Below are positions 9,552-20,774 of a DNA stretch of 64,000 bases, in pieces (the first letter of the stretch is position 1; each line of letters begins with the position of its first letter). Under the pieces are notes generated by a model. It worked only from the letters and a program-made list of their open reading frames with translations. It had not been told where the DNA came from and searched no databases. Both the position numbers and the translations under genes were made by a program. This stretch comes from Pleurotus ostreatus/Saccharomyces cerevisiae fusant. Its lineage: Eukaryota > Opisthokonta. The stretch spans positions 62,001 through 126,000 of the forward strand of contig JAMQCK010000010.1 in assembly GCA_024196135.1 (NCBI GenBank), read 5' to 3'.

Positions 9552-11830
9552 CTACTCTAAAGCATTGGTGGCTATGATCATCTCTCTTGCCTCTTCGCTT
9601 CTGGGAACGAAAGCGCACTGGAAAGGCGCGGGCATCCTACGCATAGAATCAGCAACAAGCGAGAAGGATGAACGGCGTCCAGCTCACATGGCCACGCCGA
9701 CGCCGACACACTCGAAGGGCGGCTCGATGACTGTACCATCGGCACGCCTGGCCTTGACGACGATGCATGTCCGGAGCACACAAGCAGCCACTAGCCACAG
9801 AGTGGTATAAGCAAGGTCTTTACCGGGACAGATCCGGCGGCCATACTTTGTGCGAGGGTAGTGAGTAGTATCAGGGCTATGCGATGACTGAACGTACACC
9901 GAAGGTGATGTCGCGCGGGTTGAATATCTCCTTGTCGAGTGTACCATCTTCATTGAGGAAGCGATCGGGCTTGAAGTCGTGCGGAGATGGATATGTGACC
10001 TGTCGGTATGCATCAAATATATAGATCCTTCTAACATCGAAACCGCGGCGTACCTCGTCGCGCAGCATCATCCTGCAACAAGGGCGCCTTTAGTTGACGA
10101 ATGCATAGAGAGGTGTACTCACCATGTGTTTGGAATGATCATGGACCCCTTCGGTATTCTGTAGCCTCTGTACACATCGTCCTGGTCACCCGTGTACTTA
10201 TGCGGGACCGCCTAAGCAAAAGGGTCAGTCGACTCTGGCGGCTCGACCCAAGTAAGAGAATTGTGTCATGCCTGCGGCGCTAGGGGCTGGTAACGCATGG
10301 ACTCCAAAACAAGAGCTGTGGTGAAGGGCAAGCGCGCCTCATCATTCAGTGTCGGAAGTTGTCCTGGAGGCAGCATGGAGTCTAGCTCAGCCGCGGCGCG
10401 TGCTTGCATATCTAGATGGTCGAGCATGATACGGAAAAAGTGCATTAGGGAGGCGGCACTCTACCACATCAATAAGCCGCGAGGACGGCCGCGAGCGAAG
10501 ACTCACAGTGTCGATGCCCGCAACGTATAATATCCCGGCCGTATGCTTGAGAAGCTGCTCCTCAGTCGAAGATAAGGCCCTAGAGAGCATAACCGATAGC
10601 AGCGATGGCGCAGCACTGCCGCTGACCTGGAGTAGGACCCATCAATCGGGACGCTCTTCATGCGTCCGTCTCTCACTGGCACCTACCATCTGCTCTTTGA
10701 CCGTGACATACGACTCTTCGATCATGATACGCGTCTGCTCTCGCCATTTAAGGGCGTCTCTCTTGAATTGCGCACCTACACGAAAAGTTTCGATGAGCAA
10801 CACTTCGCCTGCTTGAAGATGCGAGAGATTACCTGGCAGCCAAGCTGGTATATACTTGAGTGCCGGAATCATGTTCACCAGATATCTTCCGGGCGCCACG
10901 GCGTTGAGGACTGCCTTGGCAACTTTCTCCGAAATTACGATGCAGGGGTCGTTTTCCGAATCTGGCGCAGACCCGTACGCCATGCCAATGATAATTCCGC
11001 CTACCAGTCTGCAGGGGGTGAGCACAGAAGCGCTTACGATGTCTTGACAGAACTTACAAGCGAGCGTTCCCTTCGAGCCCGTCCGGCTTTGCGTCGAGCA
11101 TGCGACGCAGGAAGGCGTGGACGCAGCTTGTGCGTGTAATGGAGTTGCGCGCGCGTCCTATAGGCCTATTGATGTACTCGTAAATGAAGCGGCGGCTCTT
11201 GCGCCTTGAGCAGAAACGTGAGGATCATTGGTGACGCGAGAGAAGAGCTCAAATTACCATTCATCGCCTGCAGACTGTGTCAGCCATAGGATGAGAGAGG
11301 GTTCGGAACAACGGAGGCACGTAAAGCGCACGGTTGCTTACCGTATGAAAGGAATGGCAGAGCGTGATTCCATCCCATCAGATCAGTGAGCATCGTCATG
11401 CTTGTCCTAGTACGATGAGGAAGAGATGAGCAATGTCCGATGTTGCGCTTCGACCACCGATATCACGGCGAAAAACTCACCTGCCCGAATAGTGCGCGGA
11501 CCTCTTGTCTAGTATATCGGCGCAAGCTTCGCGGGTGTTCAATATGATCATGGATTGTCCGAGTATTTCGACGTGCAGGATATCAGAGCCTGTTACCCAG
11601 TGAGCTCGCTGGCGGGAGAGGATACAGAAGGCATCATCGAACGCACCATACTCTTTCGCCCATCTCGTATACGCCTCCCACTGCTTCTCCATCGGAAAGT
11701 TCAGCAGACTACCGATGAAAGGTAATTTCCTTGGGCCCGGAGGAAGAGGTGCGCGTCTGAGGCGGCGCACGTAGACGTATACCACGGCGAAGACGAGGGC
11801 CAAGAGCATGTTCGACCAGGTCAGCATCAT
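9552..11830 (-). CDS. Cytochrome P450 monooxygenase (O-methylsterigmatocystin oxidoreductase type)
   Basis: A microsomal heme monooxygenase that would oxidise a small lipophilic substrate with electrons from P450 reductase. It begins with a membrane anchor (MLLALVFAVVYVYV) and the proline hinge LPPGPRKLPFIGSLLNFP. Later exons carry the I-helix oxygen site AGIDT spliced to SAASLMHFFRIML, the ExxR helix (LESMR), FKPDRFLNEDG, and the heme loop ITFG|YGRRICPGKDLA with the Cys ligand. The final intron leaves PPFE joined to MPAPFQCAFVPRSEEAREMI and a stop at 9552-9554; reading through that intron would instead stop at GVAM. All key motifs are intact. Substrate is unknown; such enzymes often serve secondary metabolism or xenobiotic breakdown, but no biosynthetic cluster surrounds it. 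The P450 pseudogene at 3.7-4.5 kb is a likely relative. Confidence 0.9.
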
Positions 11831-11880
11831 GGCAGTAAGATGCTTAAGGCTGGGAAAGGGGCGAGGCTGCTCTCCCTTGA

Positions 11881-11889
11881 CCTTTATAC
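11881..11889 (-). promoter_or_regulatory. TATA box of the P450 gene
   Basis: The minus strand reads GTATAAAGG, about 51 bases upstream of the P450 start codon. Confidence 0.55.
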
Positions 11890-12554
11890 TAGTCTGGGGT
11901 CACGCTAAACTAGGCGGGGATAGGGCACTCCGACGCTGAGCAGCCCTATAGCCGCGGAAGTGACTGACGCCGGAAACCTAAGTAGACAACCGGCATTCAA
12001 GGCTCGGGTTTCCTTCGACAACTCCATTGCGAAGTGTTGATTGCTATTCATACTCGGCTGTCGAGACGCACAGAAGTGCGAGTTTCGGTGGACTGGCAGA
12101 TGCCAGCCCATTCATCCGTTGTACGATGGGGAGGAGTTGCCCGCCGTGTCCTCCGCGCGAACCCGGAAGCAAGCTGACGAGCGGTATCTTATCCGGTCCT
12201 GTTCTGTGAAGGCACACAGGTTACGAGCGCACGCCAAACAATTCACCAGAGACTCGCCTTCATTGACAGTTCGAAGGACGGCAGACAGTTGCGCTTACTG
12301 ATGGCAAAGGGTTAGAACGAAGATCAGAGGCGAGTGTCAAGGGCGACGCACAGGCTTACCAGCCAATGAATCGCATGTGAATCATGGCGCAAGGAGTCAT
12401 GGAGGCTCTTCCGATTGAAGTTGGTTTCGTGAGATACACATATGCAGAGGATGGGACAGAAGATGCAAGCAAGCGCATGGCATAAGGCCCAGTAGGCCCA
12501 TGATACAGATATAGTCGTACACACAGTACAGGCAGATAGAAATCCTCAGACCCC
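11890..12554. other. Intergenic, no gene seen
   Basis: This lies between the P450 promoter and the eIF3g stop codon and should contain the eIF3g 3' untranslated region. No domain-bearing frame is visible. Confidence 0.5.
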
Positions 12555-13735
12555 TCAACGCTGCTCGGGTCTTGGCTCTGCGTAAACATCAGCATCCCAT
12601 CGACCACCATGAAGCGACTCCACTCACGACTCCACTGCACGCTCAAGATCAAGTTGTCATAGCCCTTCCCGTTGACCTTCTCCATCGCGCGCTGCGCAAT
12701 CGCCCGGTCCTCGAAGCTGACGAACGCGAAGCCCTTGCCCTGGCCGGTCTCGCGGTCGCGGCCGACGTACACGCGCGCGACGCGCCCGAAGACGCCGAAG
12801 AGCTCGCGCAGGTCGTTCTCCTGAGTGTCCTCGGAAATGTTCGTGACACGGAGGGTCGGAAGGTCGTCCCGGCCACCTGCGCCGCGCATGGACTCGCCAG
12901 CAGCGCGACCGCCAGCGCGCAGGGAGGGGGGGACGTAGACGCCTCCGCCCGCACCGCCGGGCTTGCCAGGGGCAGCAGAAGGCTCGCCAGTAGGGGCATC
13001 CTCGTCGGGGGGAGGGGCGTCTGCGGGATTGAATGAGCGCGGCAAAAGATCGAAGGGGGATGAGACGCACCGGCAGCATCGAGACCACCGAGCTGGTCCT
13101 TGTAGGGACACTTCGCGGTGAAGTGCTGGCCCTTGCAAAGACGGCAGACGACCTTGCGGCCCACAAGCTTCGGCGCCGCATCTGCGGGCTTCTCCTCGGG
13201 CTCTGAGGACTATGGAGAGGTGATGAACACACGCAAGCAAACGGTTTCAAGTAAACGCACCGTATTCCCTGGCGCCAATGTCAACGACACAACCTCCGCA
13301 ACGGTCGTTGTCGAGGGATCGGGGCCGGGCTTGTTCCCGCGCTCCTGGCCAAACTTGGCCCACTTCTTGCGCTCCGCGACCTGGTGGTCGACGACGGATT
13401 TCTGAAGGGTACGCTTCGTCCGGCGGGTGATCTGTCAGCGGCGGAAAGATGGTAAGTTCTGCGATTTCCTTCATAGTTGTCGATCACACACCTTCACCCT
13501 CTTCCCCTCGTCGTTCGTGGTGTACTCGATAACGGTGCGGATGCCGTTCTCATCGATGTAGTCTTCGTTTTTTGGGCCCTCTGGATGATCGGACGCGATT
13601 TAGATCAGCGAATTTGGATGCTTCAAGGAGTGCGCACCGAGCTCGTCAACCTCGTCCGCCCATGATGTTTTCGGTGCTCTAGATGACGGTCAGCAGAGTT
13701 CAGTGGACGCGCTGGGCGACGTACGCTGAAGCCAT
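12555..13735 (-). CDS. TIF35: Translation initiation factor eIF3 subunit g
   Basis: This subunit of cytoplasmic eIF3 helps recruit mRNA and supports scanning by the 40S ribosome. A four-codon first exon (MASA) is spliced to the eIF3g hallmark APKTSWADEVDEL. Next come EDYIDENGIRTVIEY and KRVKITRRTKRTLQK, then the zinc-knuckle region CRLCKGQHFTAKCPYKD. A Gly/Pro-rich linker (GGGVYVPPSLRAG) leads to one C-terminal RRM with RNP2 (LRVTNIS) and RNP1 (GKGFAFVSF). The last intron joins SVQWS to QPRPEQR and the stop at 12555-12557, the usual ending. The gene has at least six introns, including one right after the start, as is common in highly expressed basidiomycete genes. Nothing unusual was seen. 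Confidence 0.95.
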
Positions 13736-14587
13736 GGTTGATGGTGGGGGGAAACAAGTTTTGCAATCCGGACCGGCATGCCGGCCAGTCAAGCCGTTTG
13801 AATTTCCGAAGTCGAACTTGCGAAAATCACCGCCGTGGTCTACAGTTGCGTGGAGAACGCTGCGTGACTGGATCTCTGCGCAGTTTGCGAAATACTGCTG
13901 AAACCCTCTTTCAACCTTTCAAACAGTGAGCACTTACCAGACAAGACGGAATACGGAGACAGCCCGTTCGGGGGACAATTGAGCATAAGATCCATACATT
14001 AGTGCAGCCGCATAGATCACCTAGTAGTCAGTACCTGCGCGCTCGCAAGGGTACGCATACGTAAGTATAATAAAGTATGGATCGAGAACGTCTATTGTGG
14101 TAGGGGGAGGAGGAAGGGAAGACGCGAGGCCGAAGGCGGCGCGCATGAGGAGGGGGATGTGGGGCGGTACAATGAAGGCCTCGCGCCTTCAAGGTTGAGC
14201 AAAGAGGTATCGCAGTTGAGGTAGGCTGAAAAGATACAAAGCGAGAAGAGAAAGTTAAATCGTGAGGGGCGTAAATATTCACAAATTGGTCTGGGGGTTC
14301 AGATTACACATCAAGAAAGTTGCACATCGAGAAACGCGCGGACGAGCGCTCAGTGCATGGCGAGGAGCGCGTTGCGGCGCAGGGAAAAACAAGAAATGAG
14401 TCTGTAGGTAAGCGGAATACGTTGTCGCAGACAAACAAATCGAGGCGGGCGGTCATTATATATCGAGAGGCGGGAAAGATCGGAACCGGTAGGCGGGATG
14501 AAGGACAGACGAGACTGGACAATGAAGCCGGCGGACAGGACGGTCCACCGACGTTGAGCGGGGCGATGCCACCGATAAGTGAGACCA
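13736..14587. other. Intergenic: eIF3g promoter and 3' flank of next gene
   Basis: No gene is recognised here. Pyrimidine/purine-rich stretches occur around 14100-14160, but no clear TATA box. Confidence 0.5.
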
Positions 14588-15807
14588 CTAAGGCGAATCG
14601 GGCGCAGCCCTCGCCATCGCGCCAAAGTCAAGCTTGACCGAGGGCAGCGTGTCGCGTTCGTCATAGTCGTCGCCGTCCGAGTCGATCGCGAGCGCGGGGG
14701 AGACGTGACGCTGGCTCTTGCGCACGGTCGCGCGCGCTTTGCCTTTGCCCTTGCGGGCCTGCGGGAAGAGGATCTTGGGTGCGCAGCGGAGGTCGGGCAC
14801 GTAGTCAGGGTCGCTGGGATCGAGCAGGCTACGCGGGTCGGGCGACTTGGGCCTGTTCTTGGCGTGGTCCCAGTTCGGGTTGGGCAGCTGACGCTTGGTG
14901 CCGCGGCTGGTGAATCAGGTCAGCGGAAGATCGACCAGGAAAAATGGTAGACGCACTAGACATAGGTGAGCATAGGTCTCTCATCCAGATCGGGGGAGTC
15001 CCGCAGCTTCGCGGGTCCAGCCACAGGGCTTTCTGCCCTGCTCGACCGGCCACTCGCGCGCGTAGGCGTCGTCGGCGACTCCAGGAACGGATTCTCGGGC
15101 GAGTCGCGGGCCACAGAGCGCGGCTTGGGTGTCCTCGGGGTGACCACCCGCCTCGTCGGTGTCTTCGGTGTCGGCGTCGTAGGGCGCGGGACCACGACTG
15201 TCTCCGTGATCTTCGTCGCCGTCGCGCGTACCTTGACGACCTTGCGGTGCGATGGCGGCGGCGACATCGGCGGCATGCCCGTCGTGCCCTGCCGCTGGAG
15301 CTTGCGGAACAGGACTGGCTGCTCCTCGTCGGCGTTCGATGGCCCCGCACTGCCTTCTGCGTTCTCCCCCTCCTCGTCGGCCTCCGCGACAGGGGCAAGC
15401 CCGCGCGACATCCAGAACGCGTCCTCGTCCATCGTGCGCTCCTCGGACGTCTTGCGCTTCTTGGGCCCGCGCTCGTCCTCGGTGTCGCTATCAGACTGAG
15501 GGGTCGCGCTGCGTCTGTTGCGCTTGCGCTTCTGCGTCCGCGGCGGCGTCGGAAGCGACATGGTCGACGCGGCTCGTTTGAGGGGGCGTTTGGGAGACTG
15601 CGGCAAGGACGTGACACTCGTGGCCGGACTGGCGGCTGCCTTCGCTGCTGCCCTCGTCGTCATGCCCGTCCTCGTCCCCGGAGTTGCTGAGCCTGCCCTC
15701 GTCCTGGACGCTGCCCTTGTCGTCGGGCCGGTCGTCGCCCTCGCCGTTGAACCTGTTGTCGCCCTCGTCGTCCTGGACCTGGACGCCGGGCGCACAGACG
15801 ATGACAT
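14588..15807 (-). CDS. Disordered nuclear protein with CDK-type sites, function unknown
   Basis: I do not recognise a named family. The protein is mostly disordered: an Arg/Thr/Ala-rich start (SRTTRATTGSTARATTGPTT), a nuclear-signal-like cluster (RTQKRKRNRR), SP/TP sites in a basic context (SPKR, TPKTPTRR, TPRTPKPR) and ENPFLESPTTPTR. An intron with donor GTGCGT joins LTYV to YRGTKRQLPNPNWDH. The C-terminal exon has PDYVPDLRCAPKILFPQARK and ends AARAAPDSP-like after LDFGAMAR. My recollection is that an ENPFL segment followed by TYxxRGxKR and a CxPKxLFP motif recur in basidiomycete proteins, which would make this a conserved fungal nuclear protein, but that is from memory. The Met at 15807 was chosen because the upstream in-frame extension is not low-complexity and looks non-coding. 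Repeated S/T-P-x-K/R motifs suggest cell-cycle phosphorylation (inference). Confidence 0.7.
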
Positions 15808-16262
15808 CGGTGATGAAAGAATTGGGATTAGATTATCGCGAGCGAGTGGCAAAAGCTCGCGAGTGGCAAGAATTCGAGATGATGGCAGGAAACAAGTTTC
15901 GAACGGTTGGCGGATGCCTCGTGTCGGAATTCGCGTGCCATATTTGGCCACAGGACCCAATTAGGCAACTGCGCTTTGTTTGCGCATTTTACCCTTGTTT
16001 GTGCGCTATTGTTCCAGTCTTCGTTGTCTGACACCATTGTTTTCTGCTAAGGCAGTGGTCTCCATTGTACCTGGAAGTCAACGGACGCAAAATTGATGTG
16101 AGATGCCAGTATGAAGGGGAAATAGAGACGAATACTGTATGCAAAGCAAAGATTCCGTGTAACTGCCGCTGAATGATCTACGTTCTACAACAAGCTGACC
16201 TCCTACCCCTGGTTCTATTTGAATCGTCAAGTCTAGGGTGTGGAGTACGTCTCCGAAATATG
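15808..16262. other. Intergenic, no gene seen
   Basis: This lies between the start of the disordered nuclear protein gene and the stop of the DUF1275 gene. No exon or repeat was identified. Confidence 0.5.
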
Positions 16263-17328
16263 TTATAACTTTCCTGGCACGAAAAGCCACGCTCCCATGA
16301 TGAGTATGCGAATGCCCGTGCCGACACCCAGTGTACCTGCTGCTCCTATCTTGGCCAGCAACGCACGACTGACGAAGCCGCCAAGGAAGAGGGAGCCTGC
16401 GCCGATGAGTCGATGGTCGCGCGTCTTGACGCGCTCGCGGAAGCGGAAGAGGCCAGGGTCAGCCATGAGCTCGACCCAGATCGTCGTAAGCACGACTGTA
16501 GGCGAAGGTTAGCAAGTGCCACCGAGCGCTGCGTAAAGCACACGCACTGGTGGTCCCGAACTGCGTGTTCAGCCGCTTCGCGATGATCCCCTGTATGCCC
16601 AAGCTCGCGCTCATGAAGCACAACGCCACGAACGTCGTCGCATTCGTCCACGCCGGGTCACCGCGGTTGCTCGCAATCGAGTCCACGTCCTGGCCAGAGC
16701 GGTACATCGCGACAGCCGCCGCCATGGTGAAGAGCGTCGCGATGAAGCTGCCGCCAACAAGCCATGAGCGCCGCTTCGCACCGACATGGTCACCAATGCG
16801 GCCGATGAAGGCGCCGGCATTGAAGGCGAGGAGGGAGGCGAGGGCTTGTTGATCAGGCTTGTGGAAGTAGCGAGGCTCGCCAGGCTCCCAGAGGCGGGCG
16901 ATGGCGACGGCGAGCTGGATGAAGTTGCCGGTCTGGAAGCCGCACCAGACGAAGACGGCGGAGAAGGATATGGCGTCACTGAGGAGAGGATGTTAGATGG
17001 TGGCATGCGTGATCGGAGACCGGGGGAGTCGGTGGCTTCGCAGCCGCAGCGCGAGAAGGGGAGGGCAGGCAGCACGCCACATAGGGGAAGCAGTGAATGG
17101 GTGTGGAGAGGAGTGAACGCGACTGAGGGTGGTTGGACATCGATGAGAACGGGAAACTCACATGAATCCGGTCATAAAGCAGAAGGCAGCCAGGACGCCT
17201 GTACAGTGTGCCGGATCGACCTCGCCATTGAGAAGGGCGGCGACACTGGTCTGCTTTCGTAGGCCACCAGCCTCAGCGTCCACGATGTCATGTTTCTCGC
17301 TCGCGCCTTGCGCATTTGACGCCGCCAT
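16263..17328 (-). CDS. DUF1275 (YoaK-like) multi-pass membrane protein
   Basis: The first exon begins MAASNAQGASEKHDIVDAEA and ends in the first membrane segment (CTGVLAAFCFMTGFM). After an intron the second exon reads DAISFSAVFVWCGFQTGNFI and continues through FNAGAFIGRIGDHVGAKRRS, then two hydrophobic segments around LVGGSFIATLFTMAAAVAMY and FVALCFMSASLGIQGIIAKR. A last exon has TTIWVELMADPGLF and two more helices before ending WLFVPGKL. The FxTGN and GIQ-x-x-x-x-R motifs are those of the DUF1275 membrane family, found in bacteria and fungi, whose transport or other activity is unknown. About six membrane segments are expected. The start is the first ATG after a GGGA repeat in the leader. 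Confidence 0.85.
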
Positions 17329-17332
17329 GCTC

Positions 17333-17358
17333 GAGGGAGGGAGGGAGGGAGGGAGGAG
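17333..17358. repeat. (GGGA)n microsatellite
   Basis: About six tandem GGGA units lie a few bases upstream of the DUF1275 start codon, where they read (TCCC)n on the coding strand and would fall in the 5' untranslated region or core promoter. Confidence 0.8.
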
Positions 17359-18474
17359 GCCTCGGTGATCGAATGAAGTTCCGCTCTCAGTTCAGGTCGA
17401 AGCCCGTTGTGCTGAGCTGGCCGCTCGCTGGCAGGGGGAGGGAGCACTCGCGCACGTCGTGGAGGTAGAGAGCAAGATGGCGTCTTATGGCGGTCGGGAT
17501 TTAGGAGCGCCGAGCGCCTTCGATCTGGGCTCCGCTGGCGCTTGGTACGGCGGGCCGCTCGTTCCGCCAATCGCGACTGTGATTTCTATCTCGCTGAGAA
17601 CCGTGTACGCGCCACTGAGGGAGGTCTGGTGAGAGTGGTACTGCGTCAGACTAGTTTATCGGGCGGGAAGGGGGAAAATTGCAAGGTGGGGACGGTGGCA
17701 GACGAAGTCCGGCCGTGAATTGCTGGTCTTGGCGTCCTGGACCATGGTTCGGCAATCGCCGGACCTCACGACTTCGTGGAAGTCCCGCGCTGGGCTACAG
17801 AATTGTGCAATGATCCTTGAAAGCGTAGGGTACCTCAGATTTGTCTGCCTCCTTCGACAGGTCGTTCAATAGCATCGGGCTACCTCGCGTAATTCTCTGT
17901 ACATCACATTGGAACCTGAACGATGGAATATAATCCAAGCTGTTTACTGCCTCCCCCTTCCAGATCCCCGTCCCAATCTCCTGCTTTCCTTCGACAACTG
18001 TTCAGAGAGCATTTTCTAGTAACAATCAGCGAGGCGGCGCTCACGCGGTGGCACCACGGTAGATAGGAACGCGTGGGAGACGACCATCGCGCATAGAGCA
18101 TGTTGGGCGAGACGAGCCAGTACGCTTTGAAGCGCGTTATAGGGGCGTTGCCATCGACAGAAGTCCTGCTAGCCGGTTTTCCATCGTGCAAGAATCGGAG
18201 TGGCAGCCCCTCGGACGGGGAGGGAAGGTCTCATCGTCGCCGCAGGCTTATGAACACACTTGCATACACATGTCTGCCTGGAGGGCGGCTTCCGCGAGGG
18301 CTTTGTCCGGGTTGCAATGCAGGAGCATTCGCGTCAGCGAGCGACTCACGGAGAGGTTTGCACTTTCAGCGGGATGGATTACGGCGAGCCAATCTGTGGT
18401 GCCACGCGCCCAGGGTGTAGGTGAAGGTCGGCGCCCATTCGCTAGGTATGTCGGTTCGCCAAAGGCAGCAATCG
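17359..18474. other. Intergenic, no supported gene
   Basis: This long gap separates the DUF1275 promoter from the 3' end of HNH-like copy 1. Open frames on both strands are short and show no family features. Confidence 0.45.
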
Positions 18475-19864
18475 TTAGGTCGTACGCGATGAGCAAGTCG
18501 AGCGCTTTTGAGGTGGCGGCGTGGGATTGACAGAGCCCGCAAGCGCGACATGATAGCGGAAATAGGCCCAATCATTGCTCGTGAACCTAGGCGTCGGGAA
18601 ACGCCCATTTCGTCTCGCCCACACCGGCGGGCACCGGACGGGGTCGCGAGGGCGAAGCGGGCCGCGGCGCACTGGAGAAAGAGGCAGCTCGCTCTCTCCG
18701 GGCGAGGGCGGTGCCGTCAGACCCATCTTCTCTTGTAGGCGGCGGCAGCGGCGCACTCTAGCGGGCGAGCGAGAAGCGTCGTGCGGCGGCTTCGCTTTCG
18801 GGTCGTATTGCGTGAACCAATGGCAGACCTTCTTGCGCTCGTTGTCGTCACCATCGTCGTCGTCGTCATTGTCGATCAAGGGGTCGCCCAGGATACCAGC
18901 GGGCTCGCGCACCGTGCATGCATCTGCGTCGGATGAGGACTCGTCGTAGCCAGCAGCCGCAGTAGCGGACAGAGTCGAGTCGTCGCAGTCGTAGCTCGGC
19001 TCGTCGATGAACCATTGAGGGGCGTAGTTGTTGGAGGGGCGCTGCCAGTTAGCTATGATCACATAAGCGAGGGCATCATATTGCCCGCTCAGACTTGTGG
19101 CCCGAAGCCTAGCGAGCATCCATTCCGCGAACGTGGCCATCGAGAACGGATGCGCGTAACACTCTACGACGGGGAGCTCCTCCGTGCCCGGCTCCATAGG
19201 CTCGCCGTTGTCTGGTTGAAGCCCGCCGTTGAGGTCCACCGTTGTCTGTCGCTGCATGCTGAACTCCTTCCGAAGGGCCCATCCCGCCTTGCTCATCGCG
19301 ATGAAGACATAGCGATAAAGCCCGTCTGGACGAGCGAGCTAAGAGGCAATTGAGCAATCGTGTTGGGGGTATATTATCTGAGCCAAGGGTTTCACTGACC
19401 GAAGACATTGGGCGGCGGGTCGACATGTCGTTTTCGTCGCGATCCTTGATACTTGGGCTTGCCAAGTACTGCAAGGCCTTAGCAGTCTCACCGAAGGTCG
19501 GAGCCAGTACAAAGTCTCCGCGTCGATACATATCACGAATATCTTTCATGACTGCAAGACATGTTACTTATCGAGAAGAGCAAGCGGCGAACTGCACATA
19601 CGATGGATAATATTCTCTTTCGACCTGAGGTAGTACCAAAGGCCACCCCGCGGAAGACCAAACATCCACTCCATACGGAGAGCCTAAGTATCTGACTCAG
19701 TATGCCTTTTCAGCCAGCTCACGAGTAAATACCTGCTGCTCATCGTCTGCGACTGCGTATGGGATCAAAGGACAAGCCCAGAGGTTTTCTGTTGCACCAG
19801 ATATAGGGCATCCCGCTTCATTTCTGAAGTTGGTCAAAATTTCTTCAGCTGGAAGTGGAAACAT
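18475..19864 (-). CDS. HNH-like fold protein lacking catalytic His, copy 1
   Basis: Four exons encode about 400 residues. Exon 1 (MFPLPAEEIL...) has CPISGATENLW and ACPLIPYAV. Exon 2 has LRMEWMFGLPRGGLWYYLRS. Exon 3 has KDIRDMYRRGDFVLAPTFGE. The layout (C-x-I-S/T-G, A-C-x-L-I-P, a leucine-rich GL-x-x-GL helix, then R-x-N-I ... GD-F-x-L-x-PT) matches fungal HNH_2-type domains. However, the expected His in the first strand is Pro (ACPLIP), and the later D/LH motif is absent, so nuclease activity is unlikely. Exon 4 is a long C-terminal region with NNYAPQWFIDEPSYDCDDST, an acidic run (DNDDDDDGDDNE), KVCHWFTQYDPKAKPP and a Ser/Pro/Arg-rich tail. All splice sites keep frame. Two paralogues lie at 20.8 and 36.5 kb. 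The in-frame upstream Met at 19972 was rejected by comparison with those copies. Confidence 0.75.
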
Positions 19865-20774
19865 CGCTACTGGGCAACAGGTAGCGGCTCGTCGAGGTCG
19901 TGGGGGAGGACAAGGAGGGTACCTATCACGTGTCATCAACGTGGCGTGTTCGGAATCAACAATCACCGGCAATTACCGACGTGATGTCGTCGAAGGACAA
20001 AGCTCAACAGGACCTCTGAGTACCTCCAAATGGTTGCTCAAACCATACTAGGCAATAGATGAGGACTCATATTGGACGCCCAAGAAGCCGGAGGACACCG
20101 GACCTATACCTCAATTGCGTCTTCTATACGCACGACGGTGCGCTCTAAGGCAATCGGACCACCGTACAGCAAAGATTCCAGCGCCTCAGACTGCAACAAG
20201 AGCCTTGAGATCCATTCCAGAATATACCGTATCTTCCCCTATCTGATTACCTTCCCAGTTCCCCCTCCCGACTTCCCAACCTTCCTTCAAATAACTCTAC
20301 ATCCCCACCTCAACATGCCGATGCAGCGCCCTTTCAGTGGCACCGGCTTGTGGCAGATGAGAGAAGATCATCGCGCATGTCAGCAGCGTCGGGGAAGCAG
20401 CTAATCCTCGCAGCGAAGCGCCACAGCGTCGGGAGTCGTCCATCATGCGGAGTGACGTTGAATGAGGGCGCGCGTTCTATTGGCCTAGGGTATCGGTCGC
20501 GCAAGGGCGATGCCGCGGGTCGGGCCTGTCGATGACGAAGGCATGAGTCCTTGCGTCCGTATATAACACATTTGACTCCAGTCGAGAGGTCGCCTTTCGC
20601 AAGCGCGAGGACTTGCGTAGAGACGCAGGGCCAAGCCGGCTACTCGTGGCGCAGCTTGCATGACAAGCCGACCGGACCGCGGCGCATCGACCGGTGATGC
20701 TACGCGCTCAGATGGCGGTCGCAGTCACTGGGAGCTGCAGCGGTGTAGAGATTTGCCAAAGATAGCAGTCGTCG
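19865..20774. other. Spacer between HNH-like copies 1 and 2
   Basis: No gene is seen. Homology between the two copies appears to stop close to the coding ends, so this is not an obvious recent tandem-duplication junction. Confidence 0.4.

Noticed and set aside
9684..9720. Premature stop (GVAM then TGA) near the end of the intact P450
   Set aside because: A phase-2 intron with donor GTGTCG and acceptor GCGTAG removes it and yields the usual P450 C-terminus.
12572..13036. Plus-strand open frame across the eIF3g RRM region
   Set aside because: It is an antisense shadow of the well-supported eIF3g exon.
14944..15964. Long open frames on the plus strand opposite the disordered nuclear protein
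   Set aside because: They are Arg-rich mirror frames of a GC-rich, low-complexity coding exon; the minus frame has proper splice sites and motifs.
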